A program made the translations under genes and the position numbers. A DNA stretch of 64,000 nucleotides from Saccharomonospora marina XMU15 (GTDB lineage Bacteria; Actinomycetota; Actinomycetes; Mycobacteriales; Pseudonocardiaceae), in assembly GCF_000244955.1 (NCBI RefSeq), contig NZ_CM001439.1, positions 5,017,234-5,081,233 of the forward strand, in the 5' to 3' direction. The number at the start of each line of letters is the position of its first letter. Positions within the stretch are counted from its first letter, which is position 1. Of the stretch, positions 1-8,072 are shown in pieces. The notes beneath the pieces are model-generated. The model was not told the origin of the DNA, made no database searches, and worked only from the letters and a program-made list of their open reading frames with translations.

Positions 1-399
1 CGACGCCTCATTGTCGGGCGTGATGGTGGTGTCCAGGTACCGCACGCCCTCGTCGACGAGCCGGCCGAACAGAGCGTCGAGCAGCTTGCCCGCCAGGCCC
101 CGGCCGCGCTGTGACTCGTCGACCGCGACCTGCCACACGAGCGCGGCGTCGGGAACGGCGGGCCTGCGGTAACCGATGACGAACCCCACAGTTTCCGAGC
201 CGACCCTGGCTACGACGGACGTATCGGCGAAATCGTGGCACCACAGCAAGTAGGCATATGACGAGTTGAGATCCAGCTTTTGTGAATCACGCGCAATTCG
301 CCAGAGGGCCGCGCCATCCGCCTTGGTCGGCGATTCGATCACAACGTGGCCCGCCGCTTGATTGTCGCCGTTGGCACGCTTTGAGTGCTTTCCGGACAT
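1..399 (-). CDS. ectA: L-2,4-diaminobutyrate acetyltransferase, 3' end outside window
   Basis: GNAT-family acetyltransferase that transfers acetyl from acetyl-CoA to the gamma-amino group of diaminobutyrate, the first dedicated step of ectoine synthesis. The 133 visible codons start at ATG 399 and stay open to the window edge. The protein has the EctA-type N-terminus (ESPTKADGAALWRIARDS, then LDLNSSYAYLLWC) and the GNAT acetyl-CoA loop VDESQRGRGLAGKLLDAL. About 30-40 C-terminal residues are missing. ectB and ectC would be expected to follow leftwards, outside the window. The LDLNSSYAYLLWCHDF stretch is distinctive for EctA, so a generic GNAT enzyme is unlikely. Confidence 0.9.
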   Translation of the reverse strand, partial: MSGKHSKRANGDNQAAGHVVIESPTKADGAALWRIARDSQKLDLNSSYAYLLWCHDFADTSVVARVGSETVGFVIGYRRPAVPDAALVWQVAVDESQRGRGLAGKLLDALFGRLVDEGVRYLDTTITPDNEAS

Positions 400-649
400 A
401 TTCAAGCAACGTAACAGAGTGAGTTAAGCCTTTCAGCCCGGCAGCCGCCGCCACAGCCTACCTACCTGCAACAACGCAGAAACACGTGTGACAATGCCGA
501 CAAAAGTATACCGATCATGGTGTCAAATATGCTACAAGCGCAGCACGCCGAACCGCTGTCTTCCAGCGGTTCCCGACTTTGCACGGTAGTGGCGAAGCGC
601 ACGTGACGCGAGAGTCCGTGCGGACTAATGCACCGATCGGTGTCACACG
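400..649. other. Intergenic region upstream of ectA with a repeated palindromic motif
   Basis: This 250-bp stretch lies between ectA and the 3' end of the HhH-GPD gene. It has no convincing ORF and is more AT-rich than its surroundings. CACCGATCGGTG at 631-642 is a perfect 12-bp palindrome. A close relative, ACCGATCATGGTGTCA, lies near 510-525, so ACCGATC followed by GGTGTCA occurs twice. A small hairpin AGTCC-GTGC-GGACT lies near 613-626. The motif could be an operator for ectA or a weak terminator for the HhH gene; this is inference. Confidence 0.3.
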
Positions 650-1216
650 CTACTTCGCGGCCTTGGCCGCCTTCTTGAACTCCCGGACCTTCGCGAGCGT
701 CTCGGCGTCGGTGACGTCGGCGATCGAGCGGTGCGAGTCCGCTTCGCCGTAGGAGCCGGCCGCCTCGCGCCAGCCTGCCGGGCGCACGCCCAGCTGCTTA
801 CCGAGCAGGGCGAGGAAGATGCGCGCCTTCTGGTCGCCGAATCCGGGCAGCGACTTCAGCCGCTTCAGCACCTCGGCGCCGTCCGGGTCGCCTTCCCGCC
901 AGATCCGCTCCGCCGCTCCGTCGTAGTTGTCCACGACATAGCGTGCCAGCGTGTGCACGCGGCGAGCCATCGATGCGCCGTATCGGTGAATCGCGGGCTT
1001 GCGCACGCACAGCTCCACGAACTCGTCCTCGTCCGACTCTGCGATCTTGGTGACGCTGAAGCCAGCCATCCGGTCGGCGATCTTTCTCGGCCCCGCGAAC
1101 GCCACTTCCATGGCTATCTGCTGGTCCAACAGCATTCCGGTGAGCAGCGCGAACGGGTCCCGCGACAGCAACTCGTCGGTTTCCGCGTCCCCGGTCAGTC
1201 GAAGCGTGGCTGGCAT
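650..1216 (-). CDS. HhH-GPD family base-excision-repair-like protein
   Basis: A 188-residue protein of the actinobacterial HhH-GPD family annotated only as uncharacterised (related to 3-methyladenine and endonuclease III-type glycosylases). The hairpin region is LKSLPGFGDQKARIFLALLG at residues ~130-150; the N-terminal part carries DPFALLTGMLLDQQIAMEVA. It lacks the four-cysteine iron-sulfur cluster of endonuclease III and ends in a Lys/Ala tail (KKAAKAAK). The reading frame is open far upstream through a 21-bp tandem repeat, but ATG 1216 is chosen because family homology starts there (MPATLRLTGD). Substrate unknown. Confidence 0.8.
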   Translation of the reverse strand: MPATLRLTGDAETDELLSRDPFALLTGMLLDQQIAMEVAFAGPRKIADRMAGFSVTKIAESDEDEFVELCVRKPAIHRYGASMARRVHTLARYVVDNYDGAAERIWREGDPDGAEVLKRLKSLPGFGDQKARIFLALLGKQLGVRPAGWREAAGSYGEADSHRSIADVTDAETLAKVREFKKAAKAAK

Positions 1217-1235
1217 GGCGTTATCGTCCCACGTC

Positions 1236-1356
1236 CGCGAGTCCCCCGCTCTCGCCCGCGAGTCCTGCGCTCCCGTCCGCGAGTCCCCTGCTCTCGCCCG
1301 CGAGTCCTGCGCTCCCGTCCGCGAGTCCTGCGCTCCCGTCCGCGAGTTCGGCGCGG
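1236..1356 (+). repeat. 21-bp tandem repeat, locus 1 (five units plus a partial sixth)
   Basis: Five head-to-tail 21-bp units begin at 1236, 1257, 1278, 1299 and 1320. Each starts CGCGAGTCC and continues CGCTC or TGCTC. A partial terminal unit carries the variant CGCGAGTTCGGCGC. The same unit occurs at 31208, 46136 and 53955. Here it sits 20 bp upstream of the HhH gene start, antisense to the flanking genes, next to a truncated AraC gene. Confidence 0.95.
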
Positions 1357-1364
1357 GTGAAGCG

Positions 1365-1545
1365 CTACCGGTACTGCGCCGGGCTGAGCCCGGTGTGCCT
1401 GCGCAGCTGGACACGCAGGTTCGACGCGGAACCGAGCCCGCTGACGCGCGCCACCACCTCCAGCCGCCGCTCACCGCGCTCGATGAGAGTGCACGCCAGC
1501 GCGATCCGCTCTGCGGCGAGCCACCGCAGCGGTGTGGTGCCCGAC
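1365..1545 (-). pseudogene. AraC-family regulator remnant (C-terminal HTH only)
   Basis: Reading the minus strand towards the TAG at 1367-1365 gives a recognisable C-terminal half of an AraC/GlxA-type DNA-binding domain: GTTPLRWLAAERIALA, then RVSGLGSASNLRVQLRRH and TGLSPAQYR. The N-terminal sensor and the first helix-turn-helix are absent. Upstream the frame runs into the 3' end of the DinB-like gene with no plausible start. It is therefore a truncated remnant rather than a small gene. The 21-bp repeat begins 9 bp beyond its stop codon, so repeat insertion or recombination may be linked to the truncation. Confidence 0.7.
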
Positions 1546-1551
1546 TCTGGG

Positions 1552-2061
1552 TCAGCGCCGCAGCACGATTCCCTTGACGAACGCGGCCTGGCCCACGTGC
1601 TGCAACCCGTCGGAAATGACGCTGACCAACCGCACTCCCAGCGTCACCGGCGGGTCCCACGCGGCGTCCACCGCCACGTCCAGGTCGGTGTCGGTGATAC
1701 CGCTGACGTAATCGACCGTCTGCTTGTGCACGGCGTCGTGGTAGTCGGTGAGCAACTCCGCCGACTCCAGTCGCACCGACGCCACCTGGTCGCTGCTGTG
1801 CCCGTAGCCGATGTCGAGCGGCGAGAGCGGGAGCCCGAACTCGTCGGCCCAGCCACCCGACAGCCACACCTGCTCGATGTCGGCCACCCCGGCGACGTGA
1901 TCGTCCTGCACCCGGGTGAGGTGCCACAGCAGCCACGCGATCGAGTTGGCCTCGGCGTCGAGCCGGTAGTTCAACGCCTCGGCGCCGAGACCGCTCGCGG
2001 CGTCGTGCACCTCCTCGCGAAGCCGACCGAACGCGTCCGTCAGCAGTTCAACGCTTCCCAT
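1552..2061 (-). CDS. DinB/DUF664 family putative metal-dependent protein
   Basis: A 169-residue four-helix-bundle protein of the DinB/YfiT-like superfamily. Visible features are the conserved His47 in LLWHLTRVQDDH and a C-terminal His155 in DGLQHVGQAA, two of the usual three metal ligands. Actinobacterial relatives include mycothiol-dependent transferases and proteins of unknown function; nothing here fixes a substrate. Its last codons overlap the readable frame of the AraC remnant. The yciF-like gene lies 17 bp upstream on the same strand, so the two may be cotranscribed. Confidence 0.75.
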   Translation of the reverse strand: MGSVELLTDAFGRLREEVHDAASGLGAEALNYRLDAEANSIAWLLWHLTRVQDDHVAGVADIEQVWLSGGWADEFGLPLSPLDIGYGHSSDQVASVRLESAELLTDYHDAVHKQTVDYVSGITDTDLDVAVDAAWDPPVTLGVRLVSVISDGLQHVGQAAFVKGIVLRR

Positions 2062-2077
2062 CGCCCCATCCTGGCAC

Positions 2078-2557
2078 TCAGGCAGCCGCCATGGCGTCGT
2101 GCACCGCTGCAGGAAGCTTCGTCTCCAGGAAGCGGGCCATGTCTTCCTCCTGACGCAGGATCTCGGTCAGCTTCCTGGTGATCTCTTCCTCGCCCAGTTC
2201 CTTCGTGGCGTCGATGAGCGCGCGGTAGGAGGCGATCTCGAAATGCTCCGCCGCGTAGTCCGCGAGCGCGTTCTTCACCATGGTGTCGCCCATCGGCTTG
2301 TTGGCCACACCCTGGATGGCTCCGAACATGTTGGCGAACGCCGCCTTGGCCCCAGAGACAGTGCCGCCGAGGTCTTCGATGCACTCCTTGACCGTTCGCG
2401 CCTGCGACCGGGTCTCCTCGATGTGCCGCTCGATGCGGTCCCGTACCTCCGGGTCGGCCTTGGCGTCCTTGGCGTGGGCAAGCAGTGTCTCCTCCAGTGC
2501 CTGCTCCATGGCATACGCGTCGTTGAGCCAGGTAATCACCTTGTCACGACTGGTCAT
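2078..2557 (-). CDS. YciE/YciF-type ferritin-like protein (DUF892)
   Basis: A 159-residue ferritin-like four-helix protein of the DUF892 family. The family includes E. coli YciF/YciE and is associated with general stress responses. The helices are rich in Glu/His metal-ligand candidates (YAMEQALEETLLAHA, RHIEETRSQA, AAEHFEIASYRALI, ILRQEEDMARFLE). A SigB/SigF-like promoter lies about 40 bp upstream (2597-2621), which fits stress induction. The RBS GGAGG precedes ATG 2557. The biochemical role of the family is poorly defined. Confidence 0.85.
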   Translation of the reverse strand: MTSRDKVITWLNDAYAMEQALEETLLAHAKDAKADPEVRDRIERHIEETRSQARTVKECIEDLGGTVSGAKAAFANMFGAIQGVANKPMGDTMVKNALADYAAEHFEIASYRALIDATKELGEEEITRKLTEILRQEEDMARFLETKLPAAVHDAMAAA

Positions 2558-2596
2558 CCTCGCACCTCCAGCATGCTTTTCTCTCCCGGCGCGGGC

Positions 2597-2621
2597 TACC
2601 CGGCAGCGGCGGGGACAAACC
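2597..2621 (-). promoter_or_regulatory. SigB/SigF-type promoter for the yciF-like gene
   Basis: On the minus strand GGTTT (2621-2617) and GGGTA (2601-2597) are separated by exactly 15 bp. This matches the actinobacterial SigB/SigF consensus GGTTT-N15-GGGTA. It lies 40 bp before ATG 2557. The match is by eye; transcription start mapping would be decisive. Confidence 0.6.
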
Positions 2622-2635
2622 CGCCGCCCTTCGAT

Positions 2636-3313
2636 TCAGTCCGAAGTAGACAAAGTATCGGCAGGGCGGGGAAACAGCATGAGCAGGCGCCCAAGGGCCG
2701 CCTCGTCACCGCTGACTCGGGCGGTTCGGTCGGCGATCGCGCCGGTCAACTCCGCACCGCCGAACACGAGTGAACGCAAGGTCGTCACGGTGGTCTCGAG
2801 TACCGCGTCCGGCGCCGTGGCGGCGCCACGAGCGATGCGGAACCCGCCCCCGCCGACCTCGGCGTGGAACACCTCCGTGCCGAGGCGCAGTTCGAAGCGG
2901 CCCCGCAGGCCACAGGCGGCCTTTGCGTCGAAGGTGGTCTTCAGCGCGAGGACAAGTGCGTCGACGCTGAGTTCGGCGGTCGAGCTCAACGGGGTGCGGC
3001 TGCCCCATCGCGCCAGCGCGAGAATCGCCTGCTCCAGCTGCGCACCGTGCTCGGTGAGTTCGTAGACCCACGAAGCCGCCGGTGCCGCGAGCTTGCGGCG
3101 CCGCGCGATACCCGCGTCCACCAGCTCGCGCAGCCGCTGGGCGAGCACGTTCTGGCTGGCGGTCGGCAGTCCTTGGCGAAGGTCGGTGAACCGCTTCGGC
3201 CCGTGCAGCAGTTCTCGCACGACGAGCAGCGCCCAGCGCTCCCCGACGAGATCGAGAGCGCGGGCGAGACCGCACGGATCGTCGTAGCGGCGCTTACTCA
3301 CCACGCCTGGCAA
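2636..3313 (-). CDS. HxlR-family transcriptional regulator with C-terminal SCP2-like domain
   Basis: A 225-residue regulator. Residues ~1-105 form an HxlR winged helix, with the family Cys in YDDPCGLARALDLVGERWAL followed by LVVRELLHGPKRFTDLR. Residues ~115-225 resemble the SCP2/sterol-carrier-like ligand domain often fused to HxlR regulators in actinobacteria. It is divergent from the alpha/beta hydrolase gene with only 54 bp between the starts, so that hydrolase is its likely target. The ligand cannot be deduced. Confidence 0.85.
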   Translation of the reverse strand: MPGVVSKRRYDDPCGLARALDLVGERWALLVVRELLHGPKRFTDLRQGLPTASQNVLAQRLRELVDAGIARRRKLAAPAASWVYELTEHGAQLEQAILALARWGSRTPLSSTAELSVDALVLALKTTFDAKAACGLRGRFELRLGTEVFHAEVGGGGFRIARGAATAPDAVLETTVTTLRSLVFGGAELTGAIADRTARVSGDEAALGRLLMLFPRPADTLSTSD

Positions 3314-3367
3314 GGGTAGTCGAAGTGCCTCTGCTGAACTGCAAGCGATTGGTGCTAATTTAGGACC

Positions 3368-4087
3368 ATGAATCCCAAGGCGACGTTCGTACTACTGCCG
3401 GGCGCGGGCTCCGATTCCTGGTACTGGCATCTCGTGGTTCCTCGGCTGCGCGCACACGGCCACGACGTCGTCACGGTCGACCTGCCGTGCGACGACGACT
3501 CCGCGGGGCTGGCCGAGTACGCCGACACGGTTGTAACGACCGTGACCGACGCCGTCGGCGACCGCGGTGACCTGGTGGTCGTCGCCCAGTCGATGGGAGC
3601 TTTCACCGCGCCGCTGGTGTGCGACCGGCTGCCGGTCGGGCTGCTGGTGCTGGTGGCCGGTATGACGCCCGCGCCCGGCGAGTCACCCGGCGACTGGTGG
3701 GACAACACCGGGCAGCCCGCGGCGCAGCGCGAGCAGGCGCTGCGTGAGGGGCGCGACCCCGAGGCCGGGCCGGACCTGCTGGAGCTGTTCTTCCACGACG
3801 TGCCGCCGGACGTGGTTGCCGCAGCCCTCGAACGCGGCGAGAAGCCACAGTCTCAGACGCCGTTCGAGCAAGTGTGGCCGCTGCGGCGGTGGCCCGACGT
3901 ACCCACGAGGTTCCTGCTGTGCCGCCACGACCGGCTGTTTCCGGCCGACTTCCAGCGCAGGGTGGTTCGGCAACGTCTCGGCATCGTGCCCGACGAACTG
4001 GACTCCGGCCACCTGCCCGCGCTGAGCAGCCCGGAGGAACTCACGCGGCGACTGCTGGCCTACCACGCCGAGCTGCCCGGGCGCTGA
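3368..4087 (+). CDS. Alpha/beta-fold hydrolase
   Basis: A 239-residue cytoplasmic alpha/beta hydrolase. The oxyanion loop is VLLPGAGSDSWYW. The nucleophile elbow is AQSMGA with Ser75. The likely acid is Asp188 in CRHDRLFP and the likely base is His215 in DSGHLPAL, so the triad is complete. It resembles small esterases of the EstC/salicylate-esterase-like group; the substrate is unknown. Divergent transcription from the HxlR-type regulator suggests induction by its substrate. It converges with the ROK gene 32 bp downstream. Confidence 0.8.
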   Translation: MNPKATFVLLPGAGSDSWYWHLVVPRLRAHGHDVVTVDLPCDDDSAGLAEYADTVVTTVTDAVGDRGDLVVVAQSMGAFTAPLVCDRLPVGLLVLVAGMTPAPGESPGDWWDNTGQPAAQREQALREGRDPEAGPDLLELFFHDVPPDVVAAALERGEKPQSQTPFEQVWPLRRWPDVPTRFLLCRHDRLFPADFQRRVVRQRLGIVPDELDSGHLPALSSPEELTRRLLAYHAELPGR

Positions 4088-4119
4088 CGTACATCACTGG
4101 CGCTCATCACTGGCGTACA

Positions 4120-5274
4120 TCACAGCCCGCACAGCGCGTCGACCGCTGACGGCGCCAGCAGTTCGTCGGCGACCATGCCGGACAGTCCGGCGAACGCCCC
4201 GTTCGCGCCCAGCCGCGAAGCACCGATGTCGAGGCCGTCGAGCACGCCCGCGCTCGCACCCGCCTGCACCGCCGTGCGCACACCCGCGAGGAACGGTTCC
4301 AGCACCCCAATCGCTCCACCGAAGCGCATGTAACGCGGGTTGACGACGGTGACCACCGCGGTGAGGACGGTGCCGAGCAGCCTGCCCGCTTCGGTCACCG
4401 CGCGCACGGCCCGCGGCTGCCCGTCGGCGACCCTGCTCACCACCTCGTCGACCGAGCGCACGCCCACCGGGCGCAGTAACCTGCTCAACGCCTGCCCGCT
4501 CGCCTCGGCGGCGACGCAACCGCGGCGCCCGCAGGAGCACGGCCGGTCGCTGCCCTCGACTCGCATGTGACCGATCTCCCCCGCGGCGTTGCTCTGACCC
4601 CGGTGCACCCGACCCGCGATCACCAGGCCCGCGCCGATCCCGATGCCCACCCTGACCCCGACCAGTGTCGCGTCGGGGCGGCCAAGCGCGTAGTAGTCAC
4701 CGAGCGCGCCCGCGTTCGCGTCGTTCTCAAGCAGCACCGGCACGCCGAACGCGTCGGCCAGCCGATCCCGCAGTGGGACCTCGCTCCAACCCGGCATCGT
4801 CGGCGGTGCCAGGCAACGGCCGCGCTCGTGGTCGATACGGCCGGGAACGGCCAACGCCACGGCGCGAAGGCTGCCCGCGCGGCCAGCCTCGGCCAGCAGC
4901 TCGCGGCCCACCTCGACGAGCATCGGGACGACCTTGCCCGGTTCGTGCCCGACCCGCAGCCGCCTGTCCTCGCGGGCGAACACGGTGCCACGCAGATCCA
5001 CCACGGCCAGGGTGGCGTGGCTTTGTCCGAGGTCGGCGACGAGCGCGGTGTGGCCGGTGTCGTCGACGGCGAGCAACTCCGCCCTGCGACCACCGCTGGA
5101 CTGCCGGTGCCCGACCTGTCGCAGCAGGCCGAGCCTGCGAAGAGCGTCGATCCGCTCGACCATCGTCACCCTGGAAAGCCCGACCCGCTGCCGCAACTGC
5201 TCGCGGGTCAGCGGCCCCTCGGCGCGCAACACCGCGAGCACCTGGCCCGGCGACGTCGAAGCGGTCTCGACCAT
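4120..5274 (-). CDS. ROK-family transcriptional regulator
   Basis: A 384-residue NagC/XylR-type repressor. An N-terminal winged HTH (residues ~8-60, GPLTREQLRQRVGLSRVTMV) is followed by a sugar-kinase-fold ROK domain. The ROK domain carries the zinc cluster CSCGRRGC and the metal-loop context GEIGHMRVE. It is divergent from the glycoside hydrolase gene at 5372 with a 97-bp shared intergenic region. Its predicted role is sugar-responsive control of that gene. The ligand could be a glucoside or its breakdown product; this is inference from position. Confidence 0.85.
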   Translation of the reverse strand: MVETASTSPGQVLAVLRAEGPLTREQLRQRVGLSRVTMVERIDALRRLGLLRQVGHRQSSGGRRAELLAVDDTGHTALVADLGQSHATLAVVDLRGTVFAREDRRLRVGHEPGKVVPMLVEVGRELLAEAGRAGSLRAVALAVPGRIDHERGRCLAPPTMPGWSEVPLRDRLADAFGVPVLLENDANAGALGDYYALGRPDATLVGVRVGIGIGAGLVIAGRVHRGQSNAAGEIGHMRVEGSDRPCSCGRRGCVAAEASGQALSRLLRPVGVRSVDEVVSRVADGQPRAVRAVTEAGRLLGTVLTAVVTVVNPRYMRFGGAIGVLEPFLAGVRTAVQAGASAGVLDGLDIGASRLGANGAFAGLSGMVADELLAPSAVDALCGL

Positions 5275-5299
5275 GCTGTGAACCCGTTCCCAAAACTTA

Positions 5300-5334
5300 C
5301 GTTAACTTGCCTGACAAAAGTATGTAACATGGGC
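5300..5334. promoter_or_regulatory. Candidate operator between ROK regulator and glycoside hydrolase
   Basis: The divergent intergenic region contains an imperfect inverted repeat. TTACGTTAACTT is followed after a short spacer by AAAAGTATGTAA, giving outer TTAC and GTAA arms. It is the most AT-rich segment between the two genes and sits where a ROK repressor could block both promoters. Assigned by position and partial symmetry only. Confidence 0.3.
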
Positions 5335-5371
5335 ACCACCCGCGCCGCAGGTACAGCCGCTGGAGGCCTGA

Positions 5372-6745
5372 TTGCTCACCACCGCGGAAGCCCGACCCAA
5401 GATGTTGCCCGCCCTGGCGCTGGCCGAGCGCGCCGCGGCGGTACTGCGGGACAACGACACCGGCTCACTCGTCACCGCTGCGCCGAGGCTCTACCCGCAC
5501 ATGTGGAGCTGGGATGCCGCGTTCATCGCGATAGGGCTGGCTCAGCTGGACACCGGGCGTGCGGTGGCCGAACTGGACACGCTGCTGGCCGCGCAGTGGC
5601 GCGACGGGATGATCCCGCACATCGTCTTCACCTCCGCGACGGGCTACTTTCCCGGCCCGGACCGTTGGGGCACCGACACGGCGCCGCAACGGCCGCGGCA
5701 CGTCCGGACATCCGGGATCTGCCAGCCGCCCGTCCACGCGATCGCGCTACGCCGAATCGTCGACGTGGCAAGGCGAAAGTCGAGGGCGGATGCCGAACTC
5801 GCGGAAGGCTTCGCCACCGGCGTGTGGCAGCGGCTGTACCGCTGGCATCGCTGGATCGCCCGGTACCGCATCGTCGACGCCAGCGGGCTGGTCGCCATCG
5901 TTCACGGCTGGGAGTCCGGAATGGACAACTCGCCACGCTGGGACGAGCCGTACGCGAGGGTGGTTCCCGGCGCGGACCTGCCGCCGTACGCGCGGCTCGA
6001 CCTGCTGGCGGTGGACGACCCGGCCGAGCGGCCCAGCGACGACGACTACCGCCGCTACCTGTGGCTGATCGAGCAACTGCGGCGCGTGAACTACCAGCCC
6101 GACCACGCCGTGAACACCTCCGACTTCCTGGTCGGCGACACCTTCACCACCGCGCTGTTCTCACTCGCCTGCGACGTGCTCGCCGAGCTCGGCGAGGAAC
6201 TTACGAGCGAGCGCGACCAGGTCGCCGAGCTCAGGCAGTGGGCGGGGCAAGCCCGCCGTGCGGTAGCACTCAGCCGCCGTCCCGACAGCGGTATGGCCGC
6301 CGATCGCGACATCCGGCAAGGCAACTGGATTGCCACGCCGACGCTGGCCGGGTTCTCGCCGCTACTGTGCGGGGGCGCCGGCAGGCGGGCCGAGGCCGAC
6401 CTGTTGTCTACTATGGACTCTTCGGACTGGTCGGGACATCCCGATCTGTTCGCCGCCGTCGTTCCTTCGGTTTCCCCTCGCGCGAGGCAGTTCGACCGCT
6501 GCCGATACTGGCGCGGGCCGCAGTGGCCGGTGCTGGCGTGGCTGTTCAGCTGGGCGTTCGAGCGCAGAGGCTGGACTTCCCGAGCCGCCGAACTGCGTAC
6601 GCAGGGCCTTCGACTGACCGCGGACGGCAGCTTCGGCGAGTACTACGAACCCTTCACCGGCAGGCCACTCGGCAGCACGAACCAGTCGTGGACAGCGGCC
6701 GTCGTGCTGGACTGGCTGGCCACGGGCAGGCCGTCGCCCCGCTAG
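5372..6745 (+). CDS. GH63-type glycoside hydrolase, probable glucosylglycerate hydrolase
   Basis: A 457-residue (alpha/alpha)6-barrel hydrolase (MGH1-like, GH63) resembling mycobacterial glucosylglycerate hydrolase, which releases glucose and glycerate from the compatible solute glucosylglycerate. Visible motifs are PHMWSWDAAF near residue 42, HGWESGMDNSPRWD with Asp185 (candidate catalytic acid) and GEYYEPFTGRPLG with Glu423 or Glu426 (candidate base). There is no signal peptide, so it is cytoplasmic. The start is TTG 5372, preceded by TGGAGG at 5-bp spacing. It lies divergent from the ROK regulator. Other GH63 specificities such as mannosylglycerate or trehalose-like substrates remain possible. 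Confidence 0.75.
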   Translation: MLTTAEARPKMLPALALAERAAAVLRDNDTGSLVTAAPRLYPHMWSWDAAFIAIGLAQLDTGRAVAELDTLLAAQWRDGMIPHIVFTSATGYFPGPDRWGTDTAPQRPRHVRTSGICQPPVHAIALRRIVDVARRKSRADAELAEGFATGVWQRLYRWHRWIARYRIVDASGLVAIVHGWESGMDNSPRWDEPYARVVPGADLPPYARLDLLAVDDPAERPSDDDYRRYLWLIEQLRRVNYQPDHAVNTSDFLVGDTFTTALFSLACDVLAELGEELTSERDQVAELRQWAGQARRAVALSRRPDSGMAADRDIRQGNWIATPTLAGFSPLLCGGAGRRAEADLLSTMDSSDWSGHPDLFAAVVPSVSPRARQFDRCRYWRGPQWPVLAWLFSWAFERRGWTSRAAELRTQGLRLTADGSFGEYYEPFTGRPLGSTNQSWTAAVVLDWLATGRPSPR

Positions 6746-6812
6746 TTTCCGCCCGCCGAGCACGGGTAGCCGCGATGAAGGACAGATTTCGCGGCAGCGC
6801 GGTTGGAGCGGC

Positions 6813-8042
6813 ATGGCGAGCACGAAGGATTGGTTCGAGACCGTCGCCGAGGCGCAGCGCAGGGCTCGCAAGCGCCTACCGAAGTCGGTGTACTACGCGC
6901 TGCTGGCGGGCTCGGAACGCGGGGTGTCACTGGACGACAACGTGGCGGCCTTCAGCGAGCTGGGGCTTCGGCCGCACATCGCGGACCTGCCCGCTTCGAG
7001 GGAACTGGCCACCACCGTGCTCGGCCAGGACATCTCGCTGCCCGTCATGGTCGCACCCGTCGGCGTGCAGGCGGTGAACCCGGAGGGCGAGGTCGCGGCC
7101 GCCCGCGCCACCGCGGCAGCCGGAACCGCCATGGGGCTCAGCTCGTTCGCCAGCAAGTCGGTGGAGGAGGTCGCGGCCGCCAACCCGCAGACGCTGTTCC
7201 AGACCTACTGGGTGGGCAGCAGGGACGAGTTGCTCTCCAGGGCACAGCGCGCGAAAGAAGCGGGCGCCAAGGCGCTCATCCTCACGCTGGACTGGGTGTT
7301 CGGCACCCGGCGCGACTGGGGAAGCCCACCGATTCCCGAGAAGCTGAACCTCGGCGCGGCGATGAAATTCGGTCCCGAGGTGCTACTGCGACCGAGGTGG
7401 CTGCTCGACTACGTGCGCAGCGGCAAGCTGCCCGACCTCACCACCCCCAACCTGGCCCAAGCCGCGGGCGAACCCAGCCCGACGTTCTTCGAGGCGTACG
7501 GCAGATGGATGCAAACACCCCCACCAACCTGGGAGGACCTGCGCTGGCTGCGTGAGCAGTGGGACGGGCCGTTCGTCATCAAAGGCATCATCCATCCCGA
7601 CGACGCAAGGCGGGCCGTCGACATCGGCGCGACCGCGATCTCGGTGTCCAACCACGGCGGGAACAACCTCGACGGCACGATCGCCTCCATTCGCGCGCTG
7701 CCCCCGGTCGTGGAGGCCGTCGGCGACCAGGTGGAGATCCTGCTCGACGGTGGCATCCGCAGGGGAAGCGATGTGGTCAAGGCGCTCGCGCTCGGGGCGA
7801 AAGCGGTGTTCATCGGCCGCGCCTACCTGTGGGGTGTCGCCGCCAACGGCGAGGCAGGAGTCAAGAACGTCCTGGACATCATCCGCAGCGGGATCGACGA
7901 AACGCTGCTGGGCTTGCGCCGAAGCTCCGTCCACAAGCTTCGCGCGGACGACGTGCTGGTGCCGCCGGACTTCTCCCGGGTCATCAACGGCAAGGCGGGG
8001 TTCCCACTTCGCGATCCGAACTCGCCCTCACGCGGCCGCTGA
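6813..8042 (+). CDS. MftD-like FMN-dependent alpha-hydroxyacid-oxidase-family enzyme
   Basis: A 409-residue FMN TIM-barrel enzyme of the lactate dehydrogenase/glycolate oxidase family. It looks most like MftD, which oxidatively deaminates the mycofactocin precursor. The MftD-like N-terminus is RLPKSVYYALLAGSE. The FMN/substrate region is ISVSNHGGNNLDGT with the catalytic His. The phosphate loop is EILLDGGIRRGSDVVKALAL. None of the mycofactocin maturation genes (mftA, B, C, E, F) is in the window. It could therefore be the true MftD displaced from its cluster or a paralog with another hydroxyacid substrate. A mycofactocin-type SDR follows 30 bp downstream. Confidence 0.75.
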   Translation: MASTKDWFETVAEAQRRARKRLPKSVYYALLAGSERGVSLDDNVAAFSELGLRPHIADLPASRELATTVLGQDISLPVMVAPVGVQAVNPEGEVAAARATAAAGTAMGLSSFASKSVEEVAAANPQTLFQTYWVGSRDELLSRAQRAKEAGAKALILTLDWVFGTRRDWGSPPIPEKLNLGAAMKFGPEVLLRPRWLLDYVRSGKLPDLTTPNLAQAAGEPSPTFFEAYGRWMQTPPPTWEDLRWLREQWDGPFVIKGIIHPDDARRAVDIGATAISVSNHGGNNLDGTIASIRALPPVVEAVGDQVEILLDGGIRRGSDVVKALALGAKAVFIGRAYLWGVAANGEAGVKNVLDIIRSGIDETLLGLRRSSVHKLRADDVLVPPDFSRVINGKAGFPLRDPNSPSRGR

Positions 8043-8072
8043 GCCGCGGGGCCATTGGAAAGGAGATGCACC

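Noticed and set aside
1236-1356. CRISPR-like array
   Set aside because: Units are contiguous 21-bp tandem copies with no variable spacers, and no cas genes are nearby.
650-1936. A 428-codon minus-strand ORF running from the HhH gene through the repeat and the DinB-like gene
   Set aside because: Only the last 188 codons show family sequence. The rest is the 21-bp repeat and antiparallel or out-of-frame reading of other genes.
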